Shown here: positions 35,159 to 47,100 of the stretch, in pieces | Position numbering within the stretch: the stretch's first letter is position 1 | Layout of the letters: every line of letters starts with the position of its first letter | Assembly: GCA_963556145.1 (NCBI GenBank) | Contig: OY744471.1 | Coordinates: forward strand, 5,923,835-5,987,834 | From: Hygrocybe punicea | Lineage: Eukaryota; Basidiomycota; Agaricomycetes; Agaricales; Hygrophoraceae | Direction: 5' to 3' | Length of the DNA: 64,000 nucleotides | Notes under the pieces: generated by a model | What the model saw: the letters and a program-made list of their open reading frames with translations, nothing else | Databases searched by the model: none | What the model was told of the DNA's origin: nothing | Program-made: the position numbers and the translations under genes

Positions 35159-38100
35159 TTAAAAGGCAATCTCGTTCACATGATGATCAGCAAACTTGTT
35201 AACGTAGTATGATCGGAAGGCTCCCAGTGAATTTGAAAAGGTGATATGACGAGGAAGGAACTCCTCCCCAAACACCGGAACAAGCAGGGCTCCTCGCAGA
35301 ATGCATTCAGTATGAATGACAGCTTGAACTGGTGTCCCATTGTGATCCCGGTCTGGCTCAACAATCCACATCCCAGTATCTTCACAAGGGGCATCACCAA
35401 TTGTAGAAAACCACTGCACTAATGCACATGGGTATTGCTTCGCTTCGTGAGTGAACCTAAAGAAGAATCGGACACGGGCAACATGCAAGCTACGCATTCC
35501 TTCCAGGTCTGAGTCCTTCATGACGAAAATACAGTCATTCCGCGGCGCGCCACCATACCAAGATGCCATTGCCCGAATCCTCTCACAATACATGCCCCCA
35601 ATCCCAGATGGGTCACTGGGCGCATAGAACTTAGCAACTGCTGACGGGACAACATAAATGCGGCTTCGAATGAGGGGACATTGGTCAAGGTCCACTTCTG
35701 CTCCAGGTAAGATAGCATCCGGGTGCAGTTGATCATAAAGGAATCGGCGCATGAGCTCGGGGAGCCCTGGAAGGTCAAGTTGTTCTATGAGAGAATGCAG
35801 CTGACGAGGATACTGAGATTTGGGTGCTGCCGACGAAGTAATTAGTTACCGAAATTTGCCTTCAGCCAGGAGATTACACACCCGAACGAATTGCCAAAGT
35901 AACTTCTGCAGAAACATGGGGACCCAGAACAGCACCCGCATCAGCACCATTTAGTTGAACGTCCAGCGGGACCGGTGTAACCTCAGTTGGATCTGGAGGA
36001 CGACCACGGATGTCAATGCCAAGCATCCCTCGTTCCATAAAATCAACACGAGATGCGGCCAATTTATCAAGCCGCTGATTGGTAAGGAGCATTTGCCTGA
36101 GTGCTTTGTGATGACTTGAATGGCGCCAAGGTTCCTTGACGGCTTTTATGTGTTTAGACTCTGTTATCGACGAGCAAAGTCCATTGAGTGAGCCGAACTG
36201 CTCAATAACCCATCGATAGTGGACCAAAGAATGCTGCCTCGGCAATGAAATGCCATCTGGGCAGACACCCTCAACCTCAAAGATCACTCGATCACGATGA
36301 AATCGGGCAAGGGCATCATCCACAGCTGCTAAGCTTGCTTCTGTATGGACAGAACGGCGAACGAGGTAGCAGAAATCTAGAAACGCCGTTATTGCCCGAA
36401 CCATTTGGGCAGGTACATGGCTGGCAATTGCAGGGAGATATACCTGAAAAGGAATATTAGCATAAACCGCTCATTGTTAGACATTGTACAGATACCTTCA
36501 TAAGGGCCTTGGAATCGTCTCCAGTCCATTGTGCAAAGCCTCGGCCCTCTGGGAAATGCCGTAAGCCAGGAAAAGGTGGCACAGCAGCAATCCTGAGTCA
36601 ACAATGGGACATTAGCGGCAATAAAATAAAATAAATGGAAAATGTACCGGCGATCAATGTCAGCCAAGATTCTAGCCACACCAGCTGCACCATGTTTGAT
36701 TTCTAGATACTCATTGACCCAGGTGACCAAATGGTCCTTAAATGTGCCCTTAATGACCTGGTGGAGAAGATCGGATGTAATAAGTTCATGTATGTCGGCG
36801 CGAGGGAAGGATGCTGTGAAGGGCTGGCAATAATTTTGAGTTAGCATGCCATGGAGGTCAAGATAAGAAGGTGAATGCATACCGTAATGTCGCCAACTAC
36901 ACCAAAGTCCTTCCACAGCACTTTGAGATCAAATTCCTCGATAAGCACAGCTGAGTAATCTTGGGTGCGATGGAGGCCTTCGCCGTCCAGATTCTCTGGT
37001 ATAGCTGTGCATCTTGAGTTGATACAAGTCAGTATCCAACTGTGCAGAGGAAAATCACCAACTTAACATACCTTGGGCACCAACCCTGAACGACACATGA
37101 AAGAAGTACTTGCTTGGGATAATCCGCAATATAAGGGCCAATCCCATATACTACTCGACAATAATGACCATCGGGACACAGCGTGATCTCTGGTGTAGTC
37201 ATGCCTGAGCGGAGCAGTTCCAATATTGCGGCCAGAGATGAATGAAATAGTTGACGGCGAAATTTCCGAAATGCTGGGTCGGCCTCGTATTCCTTGTCCG
37301 CTATAGGCAGGTTCTGTCAATGATCAACACATCTAGTTTGGATCACGTACTTTTGGGTATGGCAAGAAATCCTAAAATAGAAACTGCATTTCGGTGAGCG
37401 CGTCGGGTACTGCTGTGGACATTCCCCAAGGAAGCATACAGTGGGTAATATTGAATGTTCCCTGTACCAACTGATACCGTTGTCTTATCGCTGCCCAATA
37501 TAATCGGAACAAACATCGCTCCATGGGCATCATCAGATTCTGCAATAATATCCTGAAAATGGCATGTTAGCATGGAATTCAGCCGGGAAAAGAAACCACA
37601 CACCGCCTGACGCCAAGCCCAATTACCAGACATCAGGTTTGTCCACCTCCGCTTCCCATTCTCATCGAAATCTTGATATGGTGCATAATCGATTTCATCT
37701 TTGAAATCTGGGTTGGCGAGTTGGTTCTGGATCACCAGACGTGGATTGCGGTGCCATACTTCATACTCCGTAGTCATCCATGGTGGGATATTATCGACAG
37801 GTTGTCTGCCAGCATATGAGACGGAAAATGAGTCCCATGGCGCATTCCCGAGAGTGGTTGAGTCAATCAAGTCATAGAGATGCTTTTTGCAAGTAAAAGG
37901 TGGGGTGCCACTGTGGTCGGCCCACATGTCCATGAGATCATTAATCTGTTCTCCTGGCATCTGGTTTCGACGGAAAAGAAAGTCTGCAATCTCAAATTCA
38001 GAGCGAGATGCGTAAGGTGAAAAGTCATTAGAAGATTTATTCTCCGGAGTTGGTGGCATAAGAGAATCAAGGTAATTTCCATTCCTGTCACAAGAGATTC

Positions 38101-38407
38101 CTGGATAATGTGTTAGGAAAATAAATGACGGTGCTTAGAGGATGTACGTACCATCAAGAATTGGATGCCGCTTGTGGGAGCCTGAATTAGGAGTGAATGA
38201 TTCTGAGTCTCCATCTCCGTGCCAGTTCTCATCCATAAACTCTCGGTTGGCATCAGTCTGAATGGGTGGAGATCATTGAGGTTGTTGTAGTATTGGAGGA
38301 TGAATGGAATTCTTATGTTGCGTGTAACCAGAGCGGTTTTTGAAACTCCTGTTCTTGCCTTTACACAACCCCAGGTTGCAAAAAAATGTGCGAGATTGAG
38401 CTGACAT
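35159..38407 (-). CDS. Plavaka-family transposase
   Basis: Predicted to cut and move the surrounding element. Start ATG at 38407 gives a C2H2 finger (FFCNLGLCKGK ... YTQHKNSIHP). Later exons read EIADFLFRRNQMP, DSFSVSYAGRQPVDNIPPWM, NPDFKDEIDYAPYQDF, GAMFVPIILGSDKTTVSVGT, RRAHRNAVSILGFLAIPK, CPDGHYCRVVYGIGPYIADY, FTASFPRADIHELITSDLLH, WVNEYLEIKHGAAGVARILAD, LARFHRDRVIFE, SSITESKHIKAVKEPWR and finally the segment ending SYYVNKFADHHVNEIAF. This is the characteristic order of Plavaka transposases of mushrooms. About ten short introns separate the exons. I saw no uncompensated stop, for example across 35890-35836. It is divergent from the companion gene, with 112 bp between starts. Confidence 0.85.
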
Positions 38408-40357
38408 GTTGATGGCAGTACAGGACGGAGTGGCAACTACAGTTGAAGGCGATGGCCCCAGGCCAGTTCAAAGTCCCTGGATATAGGACTTTAAAAACAA
38501 AAATAAAAAGTCGAACGACATGCATACATCAGCGCAACAAACCACAACTCCATCAACAATGCCTCCTCCACCCAAGATTCATGCCCAGACTACTGCCACT
38601 AATAAGCAGGTCAAAAAACCTCGAGGACAAAAGCAGAATACTCACCTGGAGTCGGAATCTGTGGCTCCACCGCTTGAATCTCTTAAGCTGGCTAGCAAAG
38701 TCCAAGCTACTGACACGTCAGCAGCTGGATCCCAAAACCAGCGTCCACGACGCGCCAATGCAAATCTTCACCCGGGGTTGCCTGATGTCAAGGTAACGAA
38801 GCCGCAAAGAACCTCTGCACAGGTCCTTGCCGACAAAATGGCAGCTCTCGCTAAAAAGAAAGAGAAGGAAGATGCTCTTGCTGCATCAAGGGAGGCAAGC
38901 ATAAAAAGAGTAGCCGCAGTCGAAGGTGGGATGGTTGTTGATGAAGAGAAAAGGACAGCTGAAGCAGCTCGGCCACCTGCAGGAAAGGTTACTAAAAATC
39001 TTGCTAAACGTTTACCCCCAGTAGTTGAGAACAACAAAGTCACCACGGAAACTGTCGACATGGACTCACTTACTGAAGACTCGGATCGCAATGTGCCAGC
39101 CCTTGTGTTTCCGAGCAGGGTGCTTGACCCTGATGAGCAATCCCAGGTGCTGATTACCCCAGAGAGGCTCGCCCTCCGTGTCCGTTATGAGGAGGAGGAG
39201 GAGACTGACGCGGGTGCTGGTATGGGCCTTCAGGAGAATGGTACGTTATTACTCTGGACAGTGCAAACAAATACTGAAGTGTACAGTACTCCTAGATCGG
39301 GACTCTGAAAGATTAGTCGATGTCGATTTTGAAATGGGTGAAGTGGCCAGCACGAAGAAAAAAGGCGTCAAGGCTGCGGCAGCCATTCCAATCGATAACG
39401 ATGGACCAGCCAAGGTGAAGGAGAAGAAGGTTCACGTATCAAAGCAATCGCAAATCCAATTAGCATGATTAGTAAGGCCTCTCCTTAAAAGGAAACTTGA
39501 ACATGAGGTCGACGAGCAAGTATCCTGAATTGATTTACCTTGCGATTCCTAATGCATGCTTCAGTTCTGTGAAGAAAGTCAAACACGCAAACCCGGCAGG
39601 ACTCCTCCCAAAATTCAAAAATAGTGCTGCAAAGGCACCTAACTTATGGGCTAAAGCTGTCACTCCTAGCCACTTCAATTCTGACCCTCCTCGCCAAACT
39701 GGCTCATTTGGAGGGAATGCCAATGTTTATGACAGTGCTACCGACATGTATGGTGGCCTTATGGATGAGGATGAGACTGCAGAGGGGGCGGCACAGCCGG
39801 TTGTCAAAATGCTAAAAGGCATTCCAGTATGTATAACCATCTCCTGATTTCCGGTTGATGGGTTACTGAAACATATCATTCTTGTACTCGCAGTCCATTG
39901 CCAAAATCACAAGGGGTGCGCCTGCCATCAAAGTTGAGATGGAAGATGTCGCGCACTCCGGCAAGTCCAATACTCGGCTCTGTGCAAGCAACCTTCCGGT
40001 TGACATGAAGAACAATTGGGCCAACAAGTTCTGTCCACTCTGGCGCAACTTCCTCGGAACACTCAATGACCCCTGGGATACCGACGACCCCACAATTAGA
40101 GCAGAAATGCAAATCTGCTTTGACTCAATCTTCCCTAACAGTGAACAGGGTACAATTGAGCCGACTGATGTTTTCTTTTCAGTGGTTTGTCATTTGAGTC
40201 CTCGTATACTCTTACTAATCATGAATATAAAGGCTATGCAACGGTTTTATGACTGAAGGGCGAAATTTGCGAAGAAGGCTGTTAGCCTGCTTGCCGCCTT
40301 CTTTGAGGCTGAAGATGTTGCATCAAAATCTTCTGAAGACAAAAAATGGCGTGCCGA

Positions 40358-40512
40358 TGGAGTGGTACGGAGATACCACTCCGAGGGCTAGCTGGAGAAT
40401 CTCGCAGAAGAGCTGGCGAGGAAGGATGGATTCGGACTGACTACTGACAGGGATCTATCTACAACGAACCGTGGGAGCCTCATCACGTGACTAGGCACTC
40501 GCTACCACTCCA
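40358..40512 (-). repeat. LTR (3' LTR in element orientation)
   Basis: 155 bp, TG...CA. It opens with a hairpin (GGAGTGGTA, 6-base loop, TACCACTCC) and ends TACCACTCCA. Its first and last 10 bases are inverted repeats. Confidence 0.92.
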
Positions 40513-40528
40513 ATTGCCCCCCTCCCTC
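40513..40528 (-). promoter_or_regulatory. Polypurine tract
   Basis: On the minus strand GAGGGAGGGGGGCAAT lies directly before the 3' LTR, where plus-strand DNA synthesis would be primed. Confidence 0.65.
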
Positions 40529-40635
40529 ATAGCGACGTCCTCGTCGCTATCGAAGACCTGAAAGAAAGAAAGAAAGAAAGAAAAAAAGAAAAAAAGGGAA
40601 GAGGAAAGAAAGAGGAAAAAAGACTGAAAAAGAAA

Positions 40636-42843
40636 CTAGTCTACTCCACTGGGGTCTAGCAAAGGAGGTCCAAGACTGGGATCAAAGGGAATGGGAACTT
40701 GTCCAGAAAAAGATGGAAAGGAAACAGAGGGTTGGGAAAAGGCAGGAGAAACGTCGTGGACACAAGCTGGAAGTTTTGATGAGTTTCGCATAGAGATGGT
40801 GGGAAGATGGCGGGGTTGTACTCGGAATGGGGAGTTGTCGAAATGTGTTGGGTATGGTTGACAACGAGGTGGGATTTTATGTACGGGGTATCTCAGGGGA
40901 AGGTTTTGAGGGTGGACACGGCGGTGACGGTAGCAAAGCGTGGACCATGGATTTTGCGCTCGGGGGTAGGTGAGGGTAGGGATGCTCTTCGGTCGCCAAA
41001 TAGGGGCGTGGGTGGGGCGGGTGTCGCGCCAGGTATGGTTTTGACAGGGAATGTTGAATGCAAGGACGGCTTGGGTTTTCGGGGCAGGGATATTGTCGTG
41101 GTATGCTGATGGTGGTGTTTCCACGGGTTCCGTTTGCGTAGACGCGTCGGCATATTGTTTTGTGGCCATAGGTGGGTCTGCCTCGTGTGCAGTCGCAGGT
41201 CCGGTATGTGCCTCCGTGCTCGCGGGTTGTTGCTTTTTCTCATCTTGCCCTTTGATGTTTCGCCTCGGAGCACCATCCCTCTCGTTTCGGTTCTCTCCTG
41301 CGAGGATCTCTGCGATTTGGGATGGCAGAGGCCATGCTCGGCCGTCGTAGCGTGTCTGGTGGTTGCCGGAAGCGTGGTATGGTGTGGGGGCGGGACGCCC
41401 GCGTTGGTGGTTTGGTTTTGGGTCAGGGTAGACGGGGATGGTGGGTCGAGACGGTGTAGGCGTTAGACGTTCGTGTTGGAAGGGTTTCGAGGCCGGTTTC
41501 GCGGTGCTGGAAGTGAGTATGCCAGTGGGCGTTGAACACTCGCGCTCGTGCGACCTTTTTGGGTCGGGGTGGGACAAGGTTGCAGGCTGGGATGGAACGG
41601 GCGCGGGACAGGGCTCTGGGGTTGGCTTTGCATTGGGGTTAGGTCTACACGCCGGGCGTTCGCGCTCACGGCCGCTTTTGGCGCTGGGGTTGGGGTATTT
41701 CGAAGGGAGCACGCGGCTGCGCTCTGCTCCGGGGTGCTTTGGGTTGGGGGTGGCGAGAGCCGCGGGCGCTGGGCATTCGCGTCCGTGCTCGGTTTGGAGG
41801 TGGTTGGCATTGTGGGACGGCGTGGTGGACGCGTTTGACGTGGGCTGGGGCTCGTCTTGGCACACCGGCATTGGCATCTGTGGTTTCTGGGTCAACGGGG
41901 GCGGGGCCGTACGTTGGGGTTGCGGCTGAGGTGCTGGTGGTGCTTCGCGGTGCTTCACGTTCGTTGGTGACGTGGCGGCAGCAGCTGGGCTGGACTGGGG
42001 TTCGTTTGGGCACACGGGTGCTCGCGTTGGCCGTTCCTCGGTCGACGTGGGTGTGGTTGGACGCTGGGGCCATGGTCCGGGTATTGAAGGCGAAGGCTGC
42101 AGCGTTGGGTGCAGCCGTGACGTGGCAGTTGTGTTGGGCGTGATGGGCACGCGTGCGGACGGCGTTGGGGCCTGCGAGACGGTAGACGGGGTTGCCGTTG
42201 ACGTTGTGGGGACTTGGGGCGTGGTTGCGAGGGTGGGGGACGCGAACGTGGCAGTTGGCTTTGGGGCGCGTTCTGACGCGTTTTGCAGCGAGGGTGGGGC
42301 CATTTGGGTGGGCAATAACGACGTGGCGTGCTCGGGCGCGAACGTCGACGTTTCTGGTGGAGGTGGGCGCGCTGTGGTGTGCTGGGGCGCGTTTTCGCGC
42401 GTGGATGCCGTTTGGATGCTTGGGTTGGGGTATTTTGGTGGGAGCTCGCGGCTGCGCTCTGCTCCAGGTTGTTTGGGGGTGGGGGTGGCGAGAGCCGCGG
42501 GCGCTGGGGATTCGCGTCCGCGCTCGGTTTGGAGGTGGTTGGCGATGTGGGACGGTGATGGTGGTGAGTTTCGGGGCCTGTGCCTCGCTTTTGGCTTGAC
42601 GTGGTTGGGACTAGCAAGGTGGGGTGACGGGGCTGTCGAACGCTCACGCTCGGAAGCGCTGGGAGGTGCTGGAGTGACGTTGCTGGGCACCGGGGCAGTG
42701 AGCGTCGTCGTTGTGTTCATTTGGGTCCACGTCGCTGTGGGCTGGGCCGTTGGTGGCGAGATTGTTGGTTCTTTTTTTGTATTGCTTTTCCATCGGGTTT
42801 TTTCCTTCTTCGCTCGTTCTTTTTGTTTCTTTTTAGTAGTCAT
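40636..42843 (-). CDS. 735-aa Pro/Thr/Ser-rich protein carried by the LTR element
   Basis: Single uninterrupted frame from ATG 42843, beginning MTTKKKQKERAKKEKTRWKS (basic), then a long Pro-, Thr-, Ser- and Ala-rich body with little predicted fold. It contains a diverged internal duplication of about 50 residues (ANHLQTERGRESPAPAALAT and ANHLQTEHGRECPAPAALAT, with the following KYPNPS) that is also visible in DNA (about 41690-41830 and 42425-42560). The composition is gag-like only in being basic and disordered; there is no CCHC knuckle or protease motif. The frame is open for 2.2 kb in GC-rich DNA, which itself favours open frames, so coding is likely but not certain. No function assigned. 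Confidence 0.55.
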   Translation of the reverse strand: MTTKKKQKERAKKEKTRWKSNTKKEPTISPPTAQPTATWTQMNTTTTLTAPVPSNVTPAPPSASERERSTAPSPHLASPNHVKPKARHRPRNSPPSPSHIANHLQTERGRESPAPAALATPTPKQPGAERSRELPPKYPNPSIQTASTRENAPQHTTARPPPPETSTFAPEHATSLLPTQMAPPSLQNASERAPKPTATFASPTLATTPQVPTTSTATPSTVSQAPTPSARVPITPNTTATSRLHPTLQPSPSIPGPWPQRPTTPTSTEERPTRAPVCPNEPQSSPAAAATSPTNVKHREAPPAPQPQPQRTAPPPLTQKPQMPMPVCQDEPQPTSNASTTPSHNANHLQTEHGRECPAPAALATPNPKHPGAERSRVLPSKYPNPSAKSGRERERPACRPNPNAKPTPEPCPAPVPSQPATLSHPDPKRSHERECSTPTGILTSSTAKPASKPFQHERLTPTPSRPTIPVYPDPKPNHQRGRPAPTPYHASGNHQTRYDGRAWPLPSQIAEILAGENRNERDGAPRRNIKGQDEKKQQPASTEAHTGPATAHEADPPMATKQYADASTQTEPVETPPSAYHDNIPAPKTQAVLAFNIPCQNHTWRDTRPTHAPIWRPKSIPTLTYPRAQNPWSTLCYRHRRVHPQNLPLRYPVHKIPPRCQPYPTHFDNSPFRVQPRHLPTISMRNSSKLPACVHDVSPAFSQPSVSFPSFSGQVPIPFDPSLGPPLLDPSGVD

Positions 42844-43030
42844 TTGTGCGGTCGAGAAAATGAAAGTGTTTGGTGCTTGGAAAATCGTTCGGTGCTCGGA
42901 AAACTACTTGGTGTTCGGGAAACTGCTGGGTGTGCTCTGTGCTCTGTGCTCGGGCTCGTAAAATTGCTAGAGTGCTGAAAAATCACTAGAAGTTGCTGAA
43001 AGTCGCTGAAAATCGCTGAAGATGGAGGCT

Positions 43031-43055
43031 GTGTTCGAATCCGCTCTCATCACCA
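43031..43055 (-). promoter_or_regulatory. tRNA primer-binding site of the LTR element
   Basis: On the minus strand TGGTGATGAGAGCGGATTCG begins three bases after the 5' LTR. The plus strand reads as a tRNA 3' end: a TTCGAAT T-loop, then acceptor sequence ending CACCA. The tRNA identity was not determined. Confidence 0.75.
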
Positions 43056-43058
43056 CGT

Positions 43059-43213
43059 TGGAGTGGTACGGAGATACCACTCCGAGGGCTAGCTGGAGAA
43101 TCTCGCAGAAGAGCTGGCGAGGAAGGATGGATTCGGACTGACTACTGACAGGGATCTATCTACAACGAACCGTGGGAGCCTCATCACGTGACTAGGCACT
43201 CGCTACCACTCCA
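43059..43213 (-). repeat. LTR (5' LTR in element orientation)
   Basis: Same 155 bp as 40358-40512 with no difference seen. Confidence 0.92.
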
Positions 43214-44199
43214 CCGATTACGCCAAGTGGGCCCTTGGGCCTGGGCTTCCGTTTTTATATGTCAACGGAGACCCCTCAGTATGTTTTTTCACAAATCATA
43301 CCCATGCTGATCTTGTACCGTGAATTTTTAGATTAAGCAGGACACATTTAAATCAGAGTTTATCCTCAAGCTTTTAGCCATGCATCTTGCTGATACTGCG
43401 AGTGCACTGGAAGAATTTTTGGTGAATGAACCCCCACGTGCAGCACTGATATTATCACTCACGGCGGTGAGTATTTTTGACAGTAACTGACCCATGAGCT
43501 GACCTCATACCCAGCTCGAACGTGCTCTGAAATACATGATATCTGGGACATCAACATTTGGTAATGACAAAGCGGCAGATAAATTCTCGGAAACAAACTG
43601 GTACCATTCAAGCAAGAAATACGTGGCCTACGTGGCAAAGATTGGCCCGAAAACATGGGCCCAGATAATGCAGGGTGCACATGGCACCAAGAACGCCAGG
43701 TCAACCAAGACAACAGCAATAGATGATGGCGACGAGTGTGCAGAAATATCAGAACTGGAGTGAAGTACATGATTTATCTCGAAAGCAAACTGCCACTCAT
43801 ATTTTTCGTAGAATTAGATTTCTTTTCAGCGAAGTCAGGGTGGCAGTGGCGAGTTTGCTTGCAAAATCGTGAGGGGCAGGAACCTGGTTAGACTAGTATA
43901 GCATGGACACAATCGTATTGTATGCGAGCCGTTTTTGAAAAATATGATTCTATTTTTGAATCTACTACAGTACTGAGCATCTACCGAAATACTACTGGAA
44001 TTGATCTGATGCCCCTCTGGTCCAGTTGAGGGTCATCTGATTGTAGTCTGATGTGTCTGGTCCAGTGGGGGATCTACTGACATACCTGGGTGTCTGAACC
44101 TATCTGAACTGTCTGCCACAGACACTACCAGACGTTACCAGATCCTTCAGTGGAATTGCTGATTTGCTGATGTAGCTGGTGTAAAAGAGGGCGGAAGGT

Positions 44200-47100
44200 T
44201 CAAACCTTGGTTTTACCACCCATTAGCCTTCGTCTACCGTCATCCTCGCTTCCACCCCTCTCACCATGTTTTCCGTCGCCAGTGCCACCACCGTTAGTGC
44301 AATGGCTGTTTCCGCTGCTGTAACTTGCCATTGCCACTGGATGCTCGATGGTGCTAGTGTCATTTTTAAATTCATCATCGTGTTCATCAGGGAGTTGTTG
44401 GATGTAGTACGTACTATGCTTTGGAAGCCATGGGGGGCGATCGTGTACACAGATGGCCGCTCTACTATTTTCAAATCCCCCAATGTAGCAAAATCTAGGC
44501 AAAGATTTTGCAGGGTGTTAGATGTTTGGTTCACCAGGAGGACGTCTACAAAGACCAGGCGTGATCCGTAAGTCATTGAGATGTTGCATCAGAAACTATA
44601 TCACCAACCTAGCATGATGTCGAAACCATGCATCTTGACATATGTCTCAACATAAATGGGATCTGAGAAACCTGAGCCCGAGAAATTGAGCAACAAGGAT
44701 GGACCCATAAAAGTCATGGCATGTACCTGTCAGCTGAGAAATTCGACTGAGATTGGAAATGAAGTCCTCGCGTACTTCCCCTAAACCGGTGGCCCGCCCG
44801 TCGTCGTCATCATACTGTCCACCCGGTTAATCTGTATTTGTGATCACTTTCTGTTTGAGTAAACCAACGTACATTGATGGTATTATCGGGTGCTTTCTTC
44901 GAGAATTGCCTGAAATTTAATAGATCGTCGACTTGCACAATGGCGGCCTTGGCACTCTCTGCTTCGCCGCCCTTTTCTGTGAAAAAGGCCAAACTCAGGG
45001 CAGGAACCAAGAACGAAGCAGAACAATGACACGAACCTCCTGGGCGCCGAGCATTTTCGAGTACGCAGCTTTGGTGTCTTCCAAAATTGGTGTCTTCCAA
45101 AAAGATTTCCTCAGCAGATGGTCTGTCCCCAAGCTCGCTCAATGTCTGTATGCAGTTGAGGATTCGTTCATTAGAGTCCTCGTCAATCTGTACCGTAACA
45201 AACTTGGACTGCCCAACACGAATGATGGATGTCATGATCAGCATCGCCTGCAAATTATAAGCTAGTCAGGATTCGCATATCCTATGCGGGACTGGGGATG
45301 AACTTCAGCACGTAGTGTGTTTGCCGATGTCTGATCCTGCGTCTGCTGACCGAACCGCATAACAAGTTTCATCAGAGTTGCACCTAAGACGGTTCCGGTG
45401 AAGAAATCACCACCCAGGATAAGCGCTACAAAACAGATTCAATTAACCAAACATATCCTGGACGCTCATGCTTCAAAAAACCTTACTTCTCAGTGGTGGC
45501 TTCGCAGCAGCTTTGACGGCCTCCAACTTTACCGTTGTTGAACTGGTGTATGCAGTCTCCGTAGCATATGTGCCATCGGCCAATACCTCTGGCCTTCCTC
45601 CCTCCGTCTTACCCTTCTCGTTCTCCTTGGCCTCCTCGCTATCCCCCCCGGCCTCATCCAATAGCCGTTGCTCCGATGCTAAAATCGGAATCTCGCCTAA
45701 AACTTTCCTGATCTCCTGCATCCCGGCCTGGACGCCGGCGACACCTTCAAGATACTCACCCAGGATCCACAGCACACCCCGGAAGACCTTTCCTGACTTG
45801 ATTTCACCAAGCGTTTGTAGCAATTTCTCGCAGATAGTCTGCCGCAAGCGGGGGGATTTTTCTACTACTTCGCTGAGAAAAGAAGCGATGTGTCAATCTG
45901 CGCGTCCTTCTAATTTTGAAAAAAAAAAAGCCATGAAGGTGGACGAACTGAACAAATGCGACAACATCGAGAGCTGATGGGTTACTTGAGAAATCCATAA
46001 GCTCGTGTACCACACTCGCAGCAACTTCAAAAATTTGATAGCAGTAACATGGATGGACTGGATGAGTAGCTGTATATACTCCGGAGTCTGCCATGGCAAG
46101 GTTATCATCAACCATTCATGATCAAACATTGACCACGACCCACCTTCTCATAGTCCTGTTCTTGCGTCTTCTGCAGTTGTTTCTTCAGGAATAATACAAT
46201 GTCCTCAAAGTTCCGACTTGAAGTCATGCTAAGACAATGCTGATGGCTTTCCGTCGAACCTCCATGTCCGCACTGCTAGACGATGGCATGAGTAGGGTGT
46301 AAACTATCTTTATAAATATATACCTGGAGAGGATTTGGAGGACATCCATGATGAGTCCATCAAGCACATGCCCGTGCTGCAAGTGCAAGGTGTCTAGATG
46401 GTCCAAGACAATAAGCTTGACGTTGTTGTCCGACTCTTTGATGACAAGATTCACAAAAGTTGAGGCCGCAGCTGTATGAGGTTCGTAAACCAGAACATTG
46501 ATCCATGCAGGAAAGATAAAGCCGGACCTTTCACGGCGGCTGGATTTTGCGTCAGTGTGGTCAGCGTCGTGGCAGCTTCATATTTCACCGCATGCGATGA
46601 AGCATTGAGAAGATCAAAAATACACCGTATACAGCAAGCCTGGCGCGGAATTGGGGTTATAAGGCACTCCAGAGAAACAAAAACTCACTCGGTGCGCAGT
46701 GTCACTTTTACTATCTATGCGGATAACCTCTATTATACTCATTTGCAACAACTCGTCAAGTCCCGTTATGTGATCATACAGTATCCATTCCGCCACTTTT
46801 GGCAGAGAGCAATGCGAAAGAAACACGAAGGCATTGCGCTTGCAAGTGGCATCAGTCTCGGCAGCGAGGAAGGTCTGCATGAGCTCTGGTGCGTCAGGGA
46901 TGAGGTGCTCAAACTCGCGGTAGATAGAATAGACTGCAAATACGGCGTTTTCGTGGACGTAAGAGTGGCGGTGCTCCAAGCAGGATCGATAGGTGGGGAT
47001 GAGTGGTTCAAGGAGTTCAGCGTCTTTGGCAATTTTTTGAAGAAAAAGGAGAGTCGCTCTGCAAATATATTCATTAGGATGTTGCTAGCGAAGGATCTGG

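Larger units (their letters stand above)
40358..43213 (-). mobile_element. Non-autonomous LTR retrotransposon, recent insertion
   Basis: Direct 155-bp LTRs at each end, TGGAG...CTCCA, which I read as identical. Flanked by a 4-bp duplication CCGA (40354-40357 and 43214-43217). Inside the right LTR is a primer-binding-like site complementary to a tRNA 3' end; inside the left LTR is a purine tract, so transcription runs on the minus strand. It contains one 735-codon ORF and no recognisable reverse transcriptase, integrase or CCHC finger, so it must depend on proteins in trans. Confidence 0.9.
38520..43763 (+). pseudogene. Plavaka-element companion gene, split by an LTR insertion
   Basis: Starts at ATG 38520: a basic, low-complexity N-terminus (LADKMAALAKKKEKEDALAA). 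Exon 1 ends at 39240 and splices to 39296. A later part (39890-40350) gives HSGKSNTRLCASNLPVDMKN, PLWRNFLGTLNDPWDTDDP and AMQRFYDWRAKFAKKA, and the end (43214-43763) gives PFLYVNGDPS, LEEFLVNEPPRAALILSLTA and SETNWYHSSKKYVAYVAKIG. The order matches a protein repeatedly seen beside such transposases in Agaricomycetes; function unknown. Two breaks: a TGA at 39466-39468, and the 2,856-bp LTR element. Removing that element with one CCGA copy restores the reading frame at the junction. Confidence 0.75.
34984..44172. mobile_element. Plavaka-type (CACTA-like) DNA transposon with a nested LTR element
   Basis: A transposase gene (-) and a second gene (+) are bounded by a 16-bp perfect inverted repeat: CATCAGCAAATCAGCA at 34984-34999 and its reverse complement at 44157-44172. 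Just inside, both ends carry clustered CTGAACC/CTGAACT words (35030-35110 and 44090-44120), like the subterminal repeats of CACTA-type elements. The outermost bases (left GGTGTTAGT, right AGCTGGTGT) are only loosely matched, so exact ends and target duplication are unresolved. The right end abuts the coatomer-beta pseudogene, whose 3' part is missing. Confidence 0.65.

Noticed and set aside
40636..42978. Several plus-strand open frames (Gly/Trp/Val-rich) inside the LTR element
   Set aside because: They mirror the minus-strand Pro/Thr-rich ORF in GC-rich DNA; PBS and PPT orientation favours the minus strand.
43031..43055. tRNA gene or tRNA fragment
   Set aside because: Only the T-loop and acceptor end are present, placed exactly at a PBS next to an LTR.
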